Assembly (NCBI RefSeq): GCF_039521565.1
Contig: NZ_BAAACP010000001.1
Location: 62,001-126,000 of the forward strand
Length of the DNA: 64,000 nt
Source: Paraclostridium tenue
Lineage (GTDB): Bacteria > Bacillota > Clostridia > Peptostreptococcales > Peptostreptococcaceae
Direction of reading: 5' to 3'
Below the pieces are notes generated by a model. That model ran no database searches and was not told the DNA's origin. It saw only the letters and a list, made by a program, of their open reading frames with translations. Below are positions 52,834 through 61,178 of this stretch, piece after piece (the first letter of the stretch is position 1; the number at the start of each line of letters is the position of its first letter). Made by a program: the position numbers and the translations under genes.

Positions 52834-53388
52834 TTGAGAGTAATTTCAGGAAAAGCTAGAGGACTAAAATTAAATACGCCTAAAAATGAAGATGTGAGAC
52901 CTACTACCGATAGGGTTAAGGAATCACTATTTAATATAATAAATGGATACATAATAGATGGAGATGTTCTAGACTTATTTGCAGGAACAGGTTCATTAGG
53001 TATAGAGTGTTTATCTAGAGGAGCTAATAAATGTGTATTTGTAGATGTAAATAAAACTAGCATAGATATAGTAAAAAGTAATATAAAAAAGGCTAGAGTA
53101 GAAGATAATGCTGAAATTTTAAATATAGATTATAAATCTGCAATAGACAAAGTTAAGAACAAAACTTATAAATTTGACATAATATTTATGGACCCTCCAT
53201 ATTATGAAAATATGTTTATAGATGCATTAAAAAAAATAGATGGATCTGATATATTAAAAGCTGATGGAATTATAGTTGTGGAACATGATACAAAGCAGGA
53301 ATTCCCTGAAAGTATAGGGAAGCTAATAAAAGATAGAAGCAAAAAGTACGGGAATACTACGCTTACATTCTATTGTATGGAGGATTAA
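52834..53388 (+). CDS. rsmD: 16S rRNA m2G966 methyltransferase RsmD
   Basis: A 184-residue SAM-dependent methyltransferase from TTG 52834, set by GAAGGAG at 52819-52825. It starts MRVISGKARGLKL; RPTTDRVKESLFNII, DLFAGTGSLGIECLSRGA and the catalytic DPPYY follow. It is two bases ahead of coaD, the common rsmD-coaD pair (ylbH-ylbI in B. subtilis). Confidence 0.96.
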   Translation: MRVISGKARGLKLNTPKNEDVRPTTDRVKESLFNIINGYIIDGDVLDLFAGTGSLGIECLSRGANKCVFVDVNKTSIDIVKSNIKKARVEDNAEILNIDYKSAIDKVKNKTYKFDIIFMDPPYYENMFIDALKKIDGSDILKADGIIVVEHDTKQEFPESIGKLIKDRSKKYGNTTLTFYCMED

Positions 53389-53390
53389 TA

Positions 53391-53888
53391 ATGGAAAGTA
53401 CAGTTAGAAAAGCTATATTTGCAGGAAGTTTTGATCCTATAACTAATGGACATCTGGATATAATAGAAAGAGCTGCAAAATTATTTGATGAATTACAAAT
53501 AGGAGTATTATATAATCCTAACAAAAAAGGACTTTTTACATTTGAAGAAAGAATAGATTTAATAAAAGTATGTACAAGCCATATTAAAAATATAAAAATA
53601 GTTAGTTTTGATGGATTATTAGTTAATTATTGCGAGAAACATGGTATTCAAACTTTAGTAAGAGGGATAAGAAGCGGAGCTGACGTAGAGTATGAACTTC
53701 AGATGGCTCATATGAATAAAGAATTAAACCCGAATATAGAAACTGTAATACTACCTACAACTACAAAGTATTCATATATAAGTTCATCGCTTATAAAAGA
53801 AGTATTACATTTTGATGTTAATATAGAGAATTTAGTTCCTAAGGTAATAATAGATGAATTAAAAAGAAAAACTAATAGGGGGAGATAA
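53391..53888 (+). CDS. coaD: Phosphopantetheine adenylyltransferase
   Basis: A 165-residue nucleotidyltransferase making dephospho-CoA. The T/HxGH motif is GSFDPITNGHLDII (residues about 13-26); LVRGIRSGADVEYELQMAHMN and YSYISSSLIKE are also conserved. ATG 53391 follows GGAGG at 53379-53383. It is the CoA-pathway step after CoaBC (33823). The next gene begins one base after its stop. Confidence 0.97.
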   Translation: MESTVRKAIFAGSFDPITNGHLDIIERAAKLFDELQIGVLYNPNKKGLFTFEERIDLIKVCTSHIKNIKIVSFDGLLVNYCEKHGIQTLVRGIRSGADVEYELQMAHMNKELNPNIETVILPTTTKYSYISSSLIKEVLHFDVNIENLVPKVIIDELKRKTNRGR

Positions 53889-53889
53889 T

Positions 53890-54408
53890 ATGAATATAGA
53901 CTTAGAAATAATGGAATTATTAGAGGAGTTAGAAAGCACTATAAATAATGCTAGTTCAATTCCTTTTTCTCATAAATCAGGGATAGATAAAGAAGAAGTA
54001 TTAAATATAATAGCTGATATAAAAGCAATACTTCCTGAAGAAGTAAAACAAGCAGTTTGGATAAATAAAGAAAGACAAAAAATATTAAATAATGCTAATC
54101 AAGATGCAGAAATTTTAATAGAACAAGCTACTAAAGAAGCTGAGCAAATTATAGAAAAAGCTGTGAAAGAAACTGAAGATATGAAGAAAAATTCAGAAGA
54201 TATAATAAAATCATATATTGATTCAGATGGGTTAGTAGTAGAAGCTGAAGAAAAAGCCAAAGCTATAATAGAAAAAGCTGATTATACAGCAAGAGAAATA
54301 AAGTTAGGTTCTATAAGATATGCAGATGATGTATTAGAAGGATTACAATATAATCTTCAAAACATAATGGATGAAATTTCAACAAATAGAAGAGAATTAA
54401 GTGAATAA
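53890..54408 (+). CDS. Coiled-coil protein, ATP-synthase-H-subunit/DivIVA-like
   Basis: A 172-residue, acidic, mainly helical protein. Residues about 60-140 form a continuous coiled coil rich in Ala, Glu and Lys (ILIEQATKEAEQIIEKA and similar). Such proteins, often labelled 'ATPase' in clostridia because they resemble V-ATPase stalk subunits or DivIVA, recur next to coaD. No catalytic motif is seen and no membrane segment. GGGGGAG precedes the ATG, one base after coaD. A terminator follows. Confidence 0.7.
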   Translation: MNIDLEIMELLEELESTINNASSIPFSHKSGIDKEEVLNIIADIKAILPEEVKQAVWINKERQKILNNANQDAEILIEQATKEAEQIIEKAVKETEDMKKNSEDIIKSYIDSDGLVVEAEEKAKAIIEKADYTAREIKLGSIRYADDVLEGLQYNLQNIMDEISTNRRELSE

Positions 54409-54409
54409 T

Positions 54410-54447
54410 AAAAATAGCTATCTATAAATTTATAGATAGCTATTTTT
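54410..54447. terminator. 19-bp perfect palindrome, bidirectional terminator
   Basis: Positions 54410-54428 and 54429-54447 are exact reverse complements, ending in AAAAA and TTTTT. It lies between the coiled-coil gene (+) and ylbJ (-). Confidence 0.9.
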
Positions 54448-55642
54448 ATTTAGTATGAGTATTTAATCGTTTTAATAAAAAGAAGGTAAATATTACATAT
54501 ATAAGTATTAACAAAGGTAAAATAAAATAGTAATTATCTATATAGTAGTTCCAAATAAAATTATTATATAATATATTAGATATACTTGTTAACTTTTCGA
54601 ATAATGGATTTAGATTTATTAATGGATAAAATATGAATGTAAATATAAATGCAAATATACCATGTAAAAATTTAGAAAATATGTATGTGCTTATACTTAT
54701 ATCAGTTTGGGCTAAAAAGCTAGAACATTGAGCTAAAATAGATAAACCACTAAAAGCTATTATAAAACTGCATAAAGAAATTCTAAGAATTTCAGGAATA
54801 TTTGAAATACTAGAAATGTGATTACAACCTATAGTTATTTCAAATAACCCGCTTATAAAAGCAGAGCATAACTCTTTAGAAAATCCAAAAAAAGATAAAG
54901 GCAAGTAAATAACAGCAGATACTAAGTCTATAAGATTAAATATTGATAATACTTTAAACACAACTGAGAATATTATTACAAATCCTCCTACCATAAGAAT
55001 TGTGTTTATACCATTAAATACTGCATCTCCAAACAAAACAAAAAAACCTTTATTTTCTTTTTTTCTATTAGCTACAATAAGATTAACTTCTGATTTAAAG
55101 TCTATATTTTCACGTTTAATAGATTCTTTACCATAATTTTTAAATAGTAATCCTACTGTCAAAGAAGCTAAATAATGACATATAAGAATTAGGTATCCTA
55201 AAGAAGTATTATTAAACATTCCAATTGCGACAGCTCCAACTATAAATAATGGACCAGAAGTAGAGCAAAATGATACTAATCTTTGGGCTTCATATCTAGA
55301 AATTTCATTATTTTGTCTAAGCTCAGAAGCTAATTTTGCTCCAACGGGGTATCCAGATACTGTAGATATAGCAAAAACTAAAGAACTTTTCCCCGACACA
55401 TTAAAAAGTTTTCTAGTTAATGGATTTACTAGCAAACCTAATATATCTACAAATTTTAATTTTACTATTAAGTTAGCTGCTATAATGAATGGAAGTAATG
55501 AAGGTATTAAGGTATCTACCCATATTGAAAACCCATTTTTAGCGGCATTTATAGATTCGGTTGGAAATAATATTATACCTATAATTATTATCATTACGAT
55601 TAAAGATGGAATTAAAAATTTTATAAATTTACTTTTTTTCAC
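54446..55642 (-). CDS. ylbJ: YlbJ-type sporulation integral membrane protein
   Basis: A 398-residue polytopic membrane protein from a GTG start, with about eight to ten hydrophobic helices and the nucleoside-recognition/GATE-domain pattern SLLPFIIAANLI and STVSGYPVGAKLASELR. B. subtilis YlbJ is a sigma-E-controlled protein needed for heat-resistant spores. AGGTGG lies upstream of GTG on the minus strand. It follows tmcAL on the same strand; the chromosomal neighbourhood (rsmD-coaD-ylbJ-ylbM) is as in B. subtilis. Confidence 0.9.
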   Translation of the reverse strand: MKKSKFIKFLIPSLIVMIIIIGIILFPTESINAAKNGFSIWVDTLIPSLLPFIIAANLIVKLKFVDILGLLVNPLTRKLFNVSGKSSLVFAISTVSGYPVGAKLASELRQNNEISRYEAQRLVSFCSTSGPLFIVGAVAIGMFNNTSLGYLILICHYLASLTVGLLFKNYGKESIKRENIDFKSEVNLIVANRKKENKGFFVLFGDAVFNGINTILMVGGFVIIFSVVFKVLSIFNLIDLVSAVIYLPLSFFGFSKELCSAFISGLFEITIGCNHISSISNIPEILRISLCSFIIAFSGLSILAQCSSFLAQTDISISTYIFSKFLHGIFAFIFTFIFYPLINLNPLFEKLTSISNILYNNFIWNYYIDNYYFILPLLILIYVIFTFFLLKRLNTHTK

Positions 55643-55704
55643 TTCACCACCTACTTTTAATATAATCTACAATAATTATATTAAATTAAATTACAAACTA
55701 TGAT

Positions 55705-55734
55705 AAAAAACCTACCATGTAAATGGTAGGTTTT
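55705..55734 (-). terminator. Intrinsic terminator after tmcAL (minus strand)
   Basis: Stem AAAACCTACCAT / ATGGTAGGTTTT with loop GTAA; on the minus strand a run of T follows. It lies between tmcAL and ylbJ, so they are probably separate transcripts. Confidence 0.88.
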
Positions 55735-56998
55735 ACTTTATGTATATAGGGGAAAGATAAAAATCCATAGGCCCTTTAAGCAAATTCATGTTGTTTTTAT
55801 AGTATGGAATATTATACATATTTGTAGCTTTTATATCATATTTAATTAAAGTTTCAAAGACTCTATCATCTTCAAAGTTAACATTAGAAAATTTATTAAT
55901 GATTTTTATTTCTGAGTTTAATTTTATCTGCTTTATAATTTCTCTACCCTTATCATTAAAAGCTAATATGCGTACATAAGGTAATTTCATTATATTTTTT
56001 ACAGTGTTCATATCATCTTTAGTTATGCCTAAAAGTATATTATTTAGTATTCTTTTTACCTTTGTTAACGTATATCTTTTTGATTTTATTGATTGTTGAA
56101 GTTCAAATATATTTTTACACGAAAATACTGATTTATATATTTTATTCTCAATTCCTTCATTTATATCAAAATAAGAATCTAATATACTTAAATCCCTAAT
56201 AACTAATTCCCTTATTGTATCGAAATAATATTCATCAAACATAGGATTAAAGTTATTATCTATACACTTAGATATTAATTCAAATGTCTTAATAGGAACA
56301 ACATTAGATACACTATCTAAATTATTATATTCTTTAAGAGTTTTTCGTATTGCTGTGGCCGAACAAATATTACTTTCTATAGTTTCAGAATTATAATCTG
56401 CTTGAATTCTAGTTATTGAATATGGTTTTATAGTACTTTTATGCTTTAATAAACTTTTAATATATTCAATACCCAATATATTATTAGGGGTACTTAATAT
56501 ATCATTTAATTTATTTTCATCTATATTTAGATTTGTATCATTTAACATATACTCTGAAAGTGCTTTACTTCTTGCTAAAGCAAATAAAATACCTTCATCT
56601 AAATTTCTTTTTAAAAGAGTTTTAAATTTATTAGGTTCATTAATTAATATTTTTGAAATTTCAACTAATAAATCTATATCTCCATGCTCACTACCAAAGC
56701 AAAGTGAATCTATGCAGTTTAATGAGTTTAGTAAAGTTATAGCACCATGAGCAAATATCTCAGCACTTTGACAAGCATAAAGTGTTGGAAGTTCTACAAC
56801 CAAATCAACTCCATTTGAAACTGCCATTTCAGCTCTTTTATATTTATCAAATAAAGCAGGTTCTCCTCTTTGTAAAAAGTTTCCGCTCATTACTGCTATA
56901 CTATGAGTGGAATTAGTTATCTCTAAAGATTTTTTTAAGTGATATAAATGACCATTGTGGAATGGATTATATTCAACTATTAATCCTAATATTTTCAT
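55733..56998 (-). CDS. tmcAL: tRNA(Met) cytidine acetate ligase TmcAL (YlbM)
   Basis: A 421-residue nucleotidyltransferase-fold enzyme. It starts ILGLIVEYNPFHNGHLYHL, with the HIGH-like NGHLYHL; VMSGNFLQRGEPALFDK and VELPTLYACQSAEIFA follow. TmcAL uses acetate and ATP to make ac4C34 in elongator tRNA-Met; acetate supply ties it loosely to ackA, which is divergent from it. AAGGAGAT precedes ATG on the minus strand. A 9-bp inverted repeat lies about 40 bases upstream. Confidence 0.92.
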   Translation of the reverse strand: MKILGLIVEYNPFHNGHLYHLKKSLEITNSTHSIAVMSGNFLQRGEPALFDKYKRAEMAVSNGVDLVVELPTLYACQSAEIFAHGAITLLNSLNCIDSLCFGSEHGDIDLLVEISKILINEPNKFKTLLKRNLDEGILFALARSKALSEYMLNDTNLNIDENKLNDILSTPNNILGIEYIKSLLKHKSTIKPYSITRIQADYNSETIESNICSATAIRKTLKEYNNLDSVSNVVPIKTFELISKCIDNNFNPMFDEYYFDTIRELVIRDLSILDSYFDINEGIENKIYKSVFSCKNIFELQQSIKSKRYTLTKVKRILNNILLGITKDDMNTVKNIMKLPYVRILAFNDKGREIIKQIKLNSEIKIINKFSNVNFEDDRVFETLIKYDIKATNMYNIPYYKNNMNLLKGPMDFYLSPIYIK

Positions 56999-57038
56999 GA
57001 AAATCTCCTTTACGCTAAATTTCTTTAAAATATATCAA

Positions 57039-57059
57039 AATAACAGAAGGTCTGTTATT
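57039..57059. repeat. Inverted repeat upstream of tmcAL
   Basis: AATAACAGA / TCTGTTATT with a three-base AGG spacer. It lies 41-61 bases upstream of the tmcAL start, where a repressor could bind. No matching regulator is known to me. Confidence 0.55.
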
Positions 57060-57252
57060 ATATAAGTAGAATTAAAATATTATAAAAAATAAATTATATT
57101 TATTATAATATTAAACAAAAATGAGAACAATAATTCTTGAATTAAATGTACATATAACTTAAAAAATTAAAAAATCTTATAAAGTATGTACTTTTATCAA
57201 AAAAAATGATATAGTAATAATGAATAAATTTGTTTAATGTATACAAGTAATA

Positions 57253-57280
57253 TTGTTCAATTTTTAATTGTAGATAAAAT
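57253..57280 (+). promoter_or_regulatory. Candidate promoter of ackA
   Basis: TTGTTC (57253-57258), 16-base spacer, TAAAAT (57275-57280), 40 bases before the start codon. Confidence 0.45.
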
Positions 57281-57320
57281 TATTACATAATTATTGGTAA
57301 AGATTTAAGGAGGTATACTA

Positions 57321-58517
57321 ATGAAAGTATTAGTATTAAACTGTGGTAGTTCTTCATTAAAATATCAATTAATAGATATGTCAAATGAAGAAGTTTTATG
57401 TATAGGATTAGTTGAAAGAATAGGAATAGAAGGTTCTATATTAAAGCAAGAGAAAGATGGAGTAGAAGGTAAGCTTGTAGTTGAGCAACCAATGGAAAAT
57501 CACCAAGATGCTATAAAATTAGTATTAGAAGGTGTTGTTCACCCAGAATTCGGTGGAGTTAAAGATATAAGTGAAGTTGAAGCTGTTGGACACAGAGTAG
57601 TTCACGGTGGAGAGAAATTCGCTAGCTCAGTTAAAATAAACGAAGAAGTTATGGCTGCAATAGAAGAATGTGTTGAATTAGCACCACTTCATAACCCAGC
57701 TAACATAATGGGAATAAAAGCTTGTGAAGCTATACTTCCAGGAGTACCAATGGTTGCTGTATTTGATACTGCATTCCATCAAACTATGCCTAAGAAGTCT
57801 TATTTATATGGATTACCTCATGAATTATATACTAAATATGGCGTAAGAAGATACGGATTCCACGGAACTTCTCACAAGTATGTATCTCAAAGAGCTGCAG
57901 ATATGTTAGGAAAGAACATAGAAGATGTAAAAATAATAACTTGTCACTTAGGAAACGGAGCTTCTATAGCTGCTGTTGATGGTGGTAAATGTGTAGATAC
58001 TTCTATGGGATTCACTCCATTAGAAGGTTTAATAATGGGAACTAGATGTGGAGATATAGATGCTGCTATATTACCATTCTTAATGGAAAAAGAAGGATTA
58101 AATGCTGCTGGTTTATCTGATTTAATGAACAAGCAATCTGGAGTATACGGAATGACTGGTATATCAAGTGACTTCAGAGATATAGAAGGAGCTGCTGCAA
58201 AAGGAGATGAAAAAGCTCAAGTTGCATTAGATGCTTATGTTCAAAGAGTTCAAAAATATATAGGAGCTTACGCTGCAGAAATGAACGGAGTAGATGCTGT
58301 AGTATTTACTGCTGGTGTTGGTGAAAATGGTATAGATATAAGAGAAACTATAGCTTCTAACATGGAATTCTTAGGAATGAAATTAGACAAAGAAGCTAAC
58401 AAAGTTAGAGGTAAAGAAAGAGTAATATCTACAGAAGATTCTAAAACTAAGATATTATTAATACCAACTAACGAAGAATTAATGATAGCAAAAGATACTG
58501 TTGCATTAGTAAAATAA
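57321..58517 (+). CDS. ackA: Acetate kinase
   Basis: A 398-residue ASKHA-fold kinase converting acetyl-phosphate and ADP to acetate and ATP. Motifs: LVLNCGSSSLKYQL (core NCGSSSLK), GHRVVHGGE, FDTAFHQTMP, HLGNGAS, TPLEGLIMGTRCGD and FTAGVGENG. TAAGGAGG precedes the ATG. pta, its usual partner, is not adjacent. Codon use (GCT, TTC, AAC, CAC more often than neighbours) suggests high expression. A strong terminator follows. Confidence 0.97.
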   Translation: MKVLVLNCGSSSLKYQLIDMSNEEVLCIGLVERIGIEGSILKQEKDGVEGKLVVEQPMENHQDAIKLVLEGVVHPEFGGVKDISEVEAVGHRVVHGGEKFASSVKINEEVMAAIEECVELAPLHNPANIMGIKACEAILPGVPMVAVFDTAFHQTMPKKSYLYGLPHELYTKYGVRRYGFHGTSHKYVSQRAADMLGKNIEDVKIITCHLGNGASIAAVDGGKCVDTSMGFTPLEGLIMGTRCGDIDAAILPFLMEKEGLNAAGLSDLMNKQSGVYGMTGISSDFRDIEGAAAKGDEKAQVALDAYVQRVQKYIGAYAAEMNGVDAVVFTAGVGENGIDIRETIASNMEFLGMKLDKEANKVRGKERVISTEDSKTKILLIPTNEELMIAKDTVALVK

Positions 58518-58538
58518 TTGTAACTGGATATAATACTA

Positions 58539-58569
58539 TTAAGGTAGGTTAAAACCTACCTTAATTTTT
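58539..58569 (+). terminator. Intrinsic terminator after ackA
   Basis: Stem TTAAGGTAGGTT / AACCTACCTTAA with a two-base centre, then five T. Confidence 0.92.
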
Positions 58570-58603
58570 GCCAATAAAGGAATTAACTATCAAGTAAAAA
58601 TAC

Positions 58604-58632
58604 TTGACAAACATAGTTTATATTTGTATAAT
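58604..58632 (+). promoter_or_regulatory. Consensus sigma-A promoter of yceD-rpmF
   Basis: TTGACA (58604-58609), 17-base spacer, TATAAT (58627-58632): both boxes are exact consensus. It lies 30 bases before the yceD start, as expected for a ribosomal-protein operon. Confidence 0.88.
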
Positions 58633-58661
58633 AAATTTGGCAATAAATTGAGGTGAACTTA

Positions 58662-59189
58662 ATGAAAATTAGTTTAGATAAAATTATAAGAAGAGAAACT
58701 GATAATTTACACTTGAATTTTTGCGAAAAAATTGATAGTATTAATTATTGTGATAATACTTATAAATTAACTTCTCCTATAATTTTAAACGGGAAAATAA
58801 GTAAAACCAATAAAGGTTTATTTCTAGATTGCAATGTTGAATTTACTTTAATTGATAATTGCGCTAGATGTTTAGATGAAGTAGAAGTAAAATTAACTTA
58901 TCCTATACAAGGATTTTTAATTAAAGAAGAAGTTGACGAAAATGAAGTAGAAGAATTTGATGTTTATACTTATATAAATGATGAAGTAGACTTTATTGAT
59001 TTAATAGAACAAACATTGGATTTCAATTTACCTCAAAGAGTTCTTTGTAGTGAAGATTGCAAAGGTCTTTGTTCAACTTGTGGGACAAACTTAAATAAAA
59101 AAGTTTGTTCTTGTGATGAAGTCGCGAACGACGAGGATGTAATAGATCCCCGTTTTGCTAAATTAAAAGAAATGTTTAAAAATGACTAA
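58662..59189 (+). CDS. yceD: DUF177 protein YceD, linked to 23S rRNA/rpmF
   Basis: A 175-residue DUF177 protein. The C-terminal part has the conserved cysteine pattern CARC early on and CSEDCKGLCSTCG near 130-142. Bacterial and plastid homologues are needed for normal 23S rRNA accumulation and are nearly always followed by rpmF, as here 13 bases later. ATG 58662 follows GAGGTG; an in-frame GTG at 58653 lies inside that site. Confidence 0.9.
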   Translation: MKISLDKIIRRETDNLHLNFCEKIDSINYCDNTYKLTSPIILNGKISKTNKGLFLDCNVEFTLIDNCARCLDEVEVKLTYPIQGFLIKEEVDENEVEEFDVYTYINDEVDFIDLIEQTLDFNLPQRVLCSEDCKGLCSTCGTNLNKKVCSCDEVANDEDVIDPRFAKLKEMFKND

Positions 59190-59202
59190 GGAGGTGGCGT
59201 AA

Positions 59203-59379
59203 ATGGCAGTACCAAAGCGTAAAACATCTAAATCAAATACAAAAATGAGAAGAGCAGCTAACTCAAAAATGGTAGCAACTGGATTCGTAAGTTGCCCACA
59301 ATGTCATGAGCCAAAGTTACCACATAGAGTATGTCCAGACTGTGGATATTATAAAGGTAAAGAAGTTGTATCTAAGTAA
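59203..59379 (+). CDS. rpmF: 50S ribosomal protein L32
   Basis: A 58-residue protein beginning AVPKRKTSKSNTKMRRAA, with the zinc pairs CPQC and CPDC. Normal length for L32. AAGGAGGTG precedes ATG 59203. It ends the yceD-rpmF unit at an intrinsic terminator. Confidence 0.97.
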   Translation: MAVPKRKTSKSNTKMRRAANSKMVATGFVSCPQCHEPKLPHRVCPDCGYYKGKEVVSK

Positions 59380-59388
59380 TACTTCTAA

Positions 59389-59420
59389 AAAACATGTAGA
59401 ATACTCTACATGTTTTTTTT
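59389..59420 (+). terminator. Intrinsic terminator after rpmF
   Basis: Stem AAAACATGTAGA / TCTACATGTTTT with loop ATAC, followed by more T. Confidence 0.92.
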
Positions 59421-59491
59421 TGCTTAATTACGGCAAAACTTATGATAAAATTTAAATATATCTAAAATTATAAATAAAAGATAAATAATGG

Positions 59492-59520
59492 TTGATTATT
59501 TATAATTAATATTATATACT
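59492..59520 (+). promoter_or_regulatory. Sigma-A promoter of the fapR-fab operon
   Basis: TTGATT (59492-59497), 17-base spacer, TATACT (59515-59520). The FapR operator starts four bases downstream, over the expected transcription start. Confidence 0.75.
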
Positions 59521-59523
59521 ACT

Positions 59524-59542
59524 ATTAGTAGTTGGTACTAAT
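59524..59542. promoter_or_regulatory. FapR operator
   Basis: ATTAGTA (59524-59530) and TACTAAT (59536-59542) form a perfect inverted repeat with a five-base spacer GTTGG. B. subtilis FapR sites have arms TTAGTA / TACTAA with the same spacing. Binding here would block initiation until malonyl-CoA releases FapR. Confidence 0.85.
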
Positions 59543-59568
59543 TCCAACTATAAAAACTTGGAGGTAAT

Positions 59569-60126
59569 ATGAAAAAGAAAAGCAAAGCAGAAAGACAACA
59601 TGAACTTGTCGAGATGCTAAAGGATGATCCTTTTTATACAGATGAAGAATTGGCAAATGTATTTGATGTAAGTATACAAACTATAAGACTTGATAGACTT
59701 TCATTAAATATTCCAGAGCTTAGAGAAAGAGTTAAGCAGATAGCTGAAACTGAAACATCTAAAGTTAAGACTTTAGGTATAAAAGAGATAACAGGAGAGA
59801 TAATTGACCTATCTGTTGGTCAATTAGGCATATCTATGTTAGATATTACCGAAGATATGATTTACTCCAAAACTGGAACTCTTAAAGATGAATATATATT
59901 TTCACTAGCAAATTCTTTAGCTATGGCTATAATAGATGCACCTCAAGTAATAATGAGATTTGCGAACATAAAAACGCTTAAGCATATACAACAAAAAGAT
60001 AGACTTATAGCAAAAGCGGAAATATATAAAAATGTTGATAAAAAACATTATGTAAAAGTTGTAGTTAATAATAAAGCGCAAGAACAGATATTTAGAGGAA
60101 AATTTATATTTGAAGAGTTAGTTTAG
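59569..60126 (+). CDS. fapR: Fatty acid biosynthesis repressor FapR
   Basis: A 185-residue repressor. The N-terminal DeoR-like helix-turn-helix (about 8-60) reads DPFYTDEELANVFDVSIQTIRLDR; a linker helix leads to a hot-dog-fold effector domain (about 75-185) that binds malonyl-CoA in homologues. TTGGAGG precedes the ATG. It is the first gene of fapR-plsX-fabH-fabK-fabD and its operator lies in its own promoter, so the operon is autoregulated. Confidence 0.95.
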   Translation: MKKKSKAERQHELVEMLKDDPFYTDEELANVFDVSIQTIRLDRLSLNIPELRERVKQIAETETSKVKTLGIKEITGEIIDLSVGQLGISMLDITEDMIYSKTGTLKDEYIFSLANSLAMAIIDAPQVIMRFANIKTLKHIQQKDRLIAKAEIYKNVDKKHYVKVVVNNKAQEQIFRGKFIFEELV

Positions 60127-60138
60127 GAGGAGAAATTT

Positions 60139-61143
60139 ATGAAAATTGTAATTGATGGAATGGGCGGAGATAACGCACCAAAGTCTAATGTAGAAGGTGT
60201 AGTTAGCGCTATAAAAGAGTACGGTATAGATGTAATAATTACTGGAGATAAAAATATTTTAGAAGATGAATTTTCAAAATACGAATTTGATAGAGATAAG
60301 TTAGAAATAGTGCATACTACTGAAATTATAGAAAACGAAGATAAACCAGTAAAAGCAATAAGATCTAAAAAAGATTCATCTATGGTTGTTGCTTTGAAAA
60401 TGGTCAAAGAAAATAAAGCTGATGCAATAGTGTCTGCAGGTAATACAGGAGCATTATTAGCAGGAGGGCTATTTGTAGTAGGAAGAATAAAAGGAATAGA
60501 CAGACCTTGTTTATGTCCAGCAATACCAAATGTAAAAGGAGGAATGACTCTTATTGCAGATGGAGGAGCAAATGCAGACTGTAAGCCAATTAATTTAGTT
60601 GAATTTGCAGGTATGAGTAATATATATGCTAAAAAGGTACTGGGTCTTCAAAATCCAAGAGTTGCCCTTGCTAATGTTGGGACTGAAGAGGGTAAAGGAA
60701 ATGATTTAGTAAAAAAATCATATGAAGAACTTAAGAAGTTAGATTTAAACTTTATCGGAAATATAGAAGCTAGAGAACTTATAAATTCATATACAGATAT
60801 AGTTGTGTGTGATGGATTTACTGGAAATATATTACTAAAATCAGCAGAAGGAATTGCAATGTCTATACTAGGACTCCTAAAAGAAACATTTTTAGCAAGT
60901 ACTAAAGGTAAATTAGGAGCCCTTCTTTTAAAAGATGACTTGAGAAAATTAAAAACTATGATGGACTACTCAGAATATGGAGGAGCACCTCTTTTAGGAG
61001 TTAATGGAGGAGTTATAAAGGCACATGGAAGTTCTGATGCAAAAGCTATAAAAAATGCTATAAATCAAGCTATTAAGTTTTCTAAAGGAAATGTAGTTGA
61101 AGATATAAAAGAATTTATAAAGACTATTGAAGAAGAAGATTAA
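60139..61143 (+). CDS. plsX: Phosphate acyltransferase PlsX
   Basis: A 334-residue enzyme converting acyl-ACP to acyl-phosphate, the substrate of PlsY (8744). Motifs: VIDGMGGDNAP at the start, SAGNTGALLAGG, LADGGANADC-like IADGGANADCKP, NVGTEEGKGNDL and CDGFTGNILLKSAEG. AGGAGGAG precedes the ATG. It lies 12 bases after fapR, the conserved arrangement. Confidence 0.96.
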   Translation: MKIVIDGMGGDNAPKSNVEGVVSAIKEYGIDVIITGDKNILEDEFSKYEFDRDKLEIVHTTEIIENEDKPVKAIRSKKDSSMVVALKMVKENKADAIVSAGNTGALLAGGLFVVGRIKGIDRPCLCPAIPNVKGGMTLIADGGANADCKPINLVEFAGMSNIYAKKVLGLQNPRVALANVGTEEGKGNDLVKKSYEELKKLDLNFIGNIEARELINSYTDIVVCDGFTGNILLKSAEGIAMSILGLLKETFLASTKGKLGALLLKDDLRKLKTMMDYSEYGGAPLLGVNGGVIKAHGSSDAKAIKNAINQAIKFSKGNVVEDIKEFIKTIEEED

Positions 61144-61178
61144 GATAAATAGAAATAATCCAACTTGGAGGTTAATTT

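Larger units (their letters stand above)
56999..57320. other. 322-base AT-rich divergent intergenic region
   Basis: It separates tmcAL (-) from ackA (+). Contents seen: minus-strand ribosome site near 57003-57010, an inverted repeat at 57039-57059, and an ackA promoter near 57253. No ORF with a ribosome site, no T-box and no recognisable riboswitch were found. The stretch 57060-57250 shows nothing distinctive apart from very high A+T. Confidence 0.7.

Noticed and set aside
54410..54447. Perfect palindrome as an insertion-sequence end or phage attachment site
   Set aside because: It lies between convergent genes, has A and T runs at its ends and no second copy or recombinase nearby, so a bidirectional terminator explains it.
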